In this document: positions 64,000 through 64,000 of the stretch, in pieces
Layout of the letters: each line of letters starts with the position of its first letter
Numbering within the stretch: position 1 is the stretch's first letter
Assembly (NCBI RefSeq): GCF_036898095.1
Contig: NC_090744.1
Coordinates: 13,235,143 to 13,299,142 of the forward strand
Length of the DNA stretch: 64,000 nt
From: Palaemon carinicauda
Taxonomy: Eukaryota; Arthropoda; Malacostraca; Decapoda; Palaemonidae
Reading direction: 5' to 3'
Translations under genes and position numbers: made by a program
The notes under the pieces: generated by a model
Told to the model about the DNA's origin: nothing
Databases searched by the model: none
What the model saw: only the letters and a program-made list of their open reading frames with translations

Positions 64000-64000
64000 A

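Larger units (their letters stand above)
60088..64000 (-). mobile_element. DIRS-type retrotransposon, element D (5' end beyond window)
   Basis: Same family as A/B at lower identity. Recombinase and RT are full and intact, and gag is cut by the right edge. Left terminus ATGTTATTTTCATTAG. Probably autonomous if gag is complete. Confidence 0.9.

Overview
The window is eukaryotic, repeat-dominated DNA, most likely from an arthropod. A decapod crustacean is my best guess. That guess rests on the style of the repeats (DIRS retrotransposons, a RTE-type LINE, a LINE with a (TAA)n tail, small palindromic DNA elements) and on spliceosomal introns, not on any host gene I could name. About 60 percent of the window is DIRS-type tyrosine-recombinase retrotransposon. 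The rest is AT-rich intergenic or intronic DNA with decayed LINE, BEL/Pao, Ty3-like and mariner pieces.

Layout: element A (minus strand, runs off the left edge, ends at 4820); 172 bp of flank; element B (minus, 4993-11715, intact and essentially identical to A); flank 11716-13106; element P (plus, 13107-20766, intact, a different DIRS family with an intron in gag); flank 20767-25057; element E (minus, 25058-31819, defective, inserted inside a small palindromic element); 31880-35320 AT-rich with two more small DNA transposons; 35320-39410 an array of TGACGTCA-bearing inverted-repeat units; 40262-47000 decayed LINE, Ty3-like and BEL/Pao remnants; 47.1-50.4 kb low-information DNA with a mariner fragment and a candidate terminal exon; 50470-60087 a second copy of the flanking DNA of 4821-22430; element C (minus, 52032-58416, defective) and element D (minus, 60088 to the right edge, apparently intact) inserted in that second copy.

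The most informative observation is that the host DNA around the elements is present twice at about 99 percent identity (4821-4992 + 11716-13106 + 20767-22430 against 50470-52031 + 58417-60087), with different elements in each copy. Each copy supplies empty sites for the other. They show exact insertions without target-site duplication, and two unrelated DIRS elements sitting at the same few bases. Either this is a recent segmental duplication or two haplotypes are joined in one assembly.

The intact elements share one plan: gag; then reverse transcriptase, RNase H and a methyltransferase-like region in the +1 frame; then a tyrosine recombinase back in the gag frame. Non-identical inverted termini flank these, and an internal complementary region joins the complements of both ends. 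This is the hallmark of DIRS1-type replication through a circular DNA that the recombinase integrates. Three short candidate exons on the minus strand (32221-32289, 24553-24664, 49569-49630) have compatible phases and hint at a host gene whose introns have filled with these elements.
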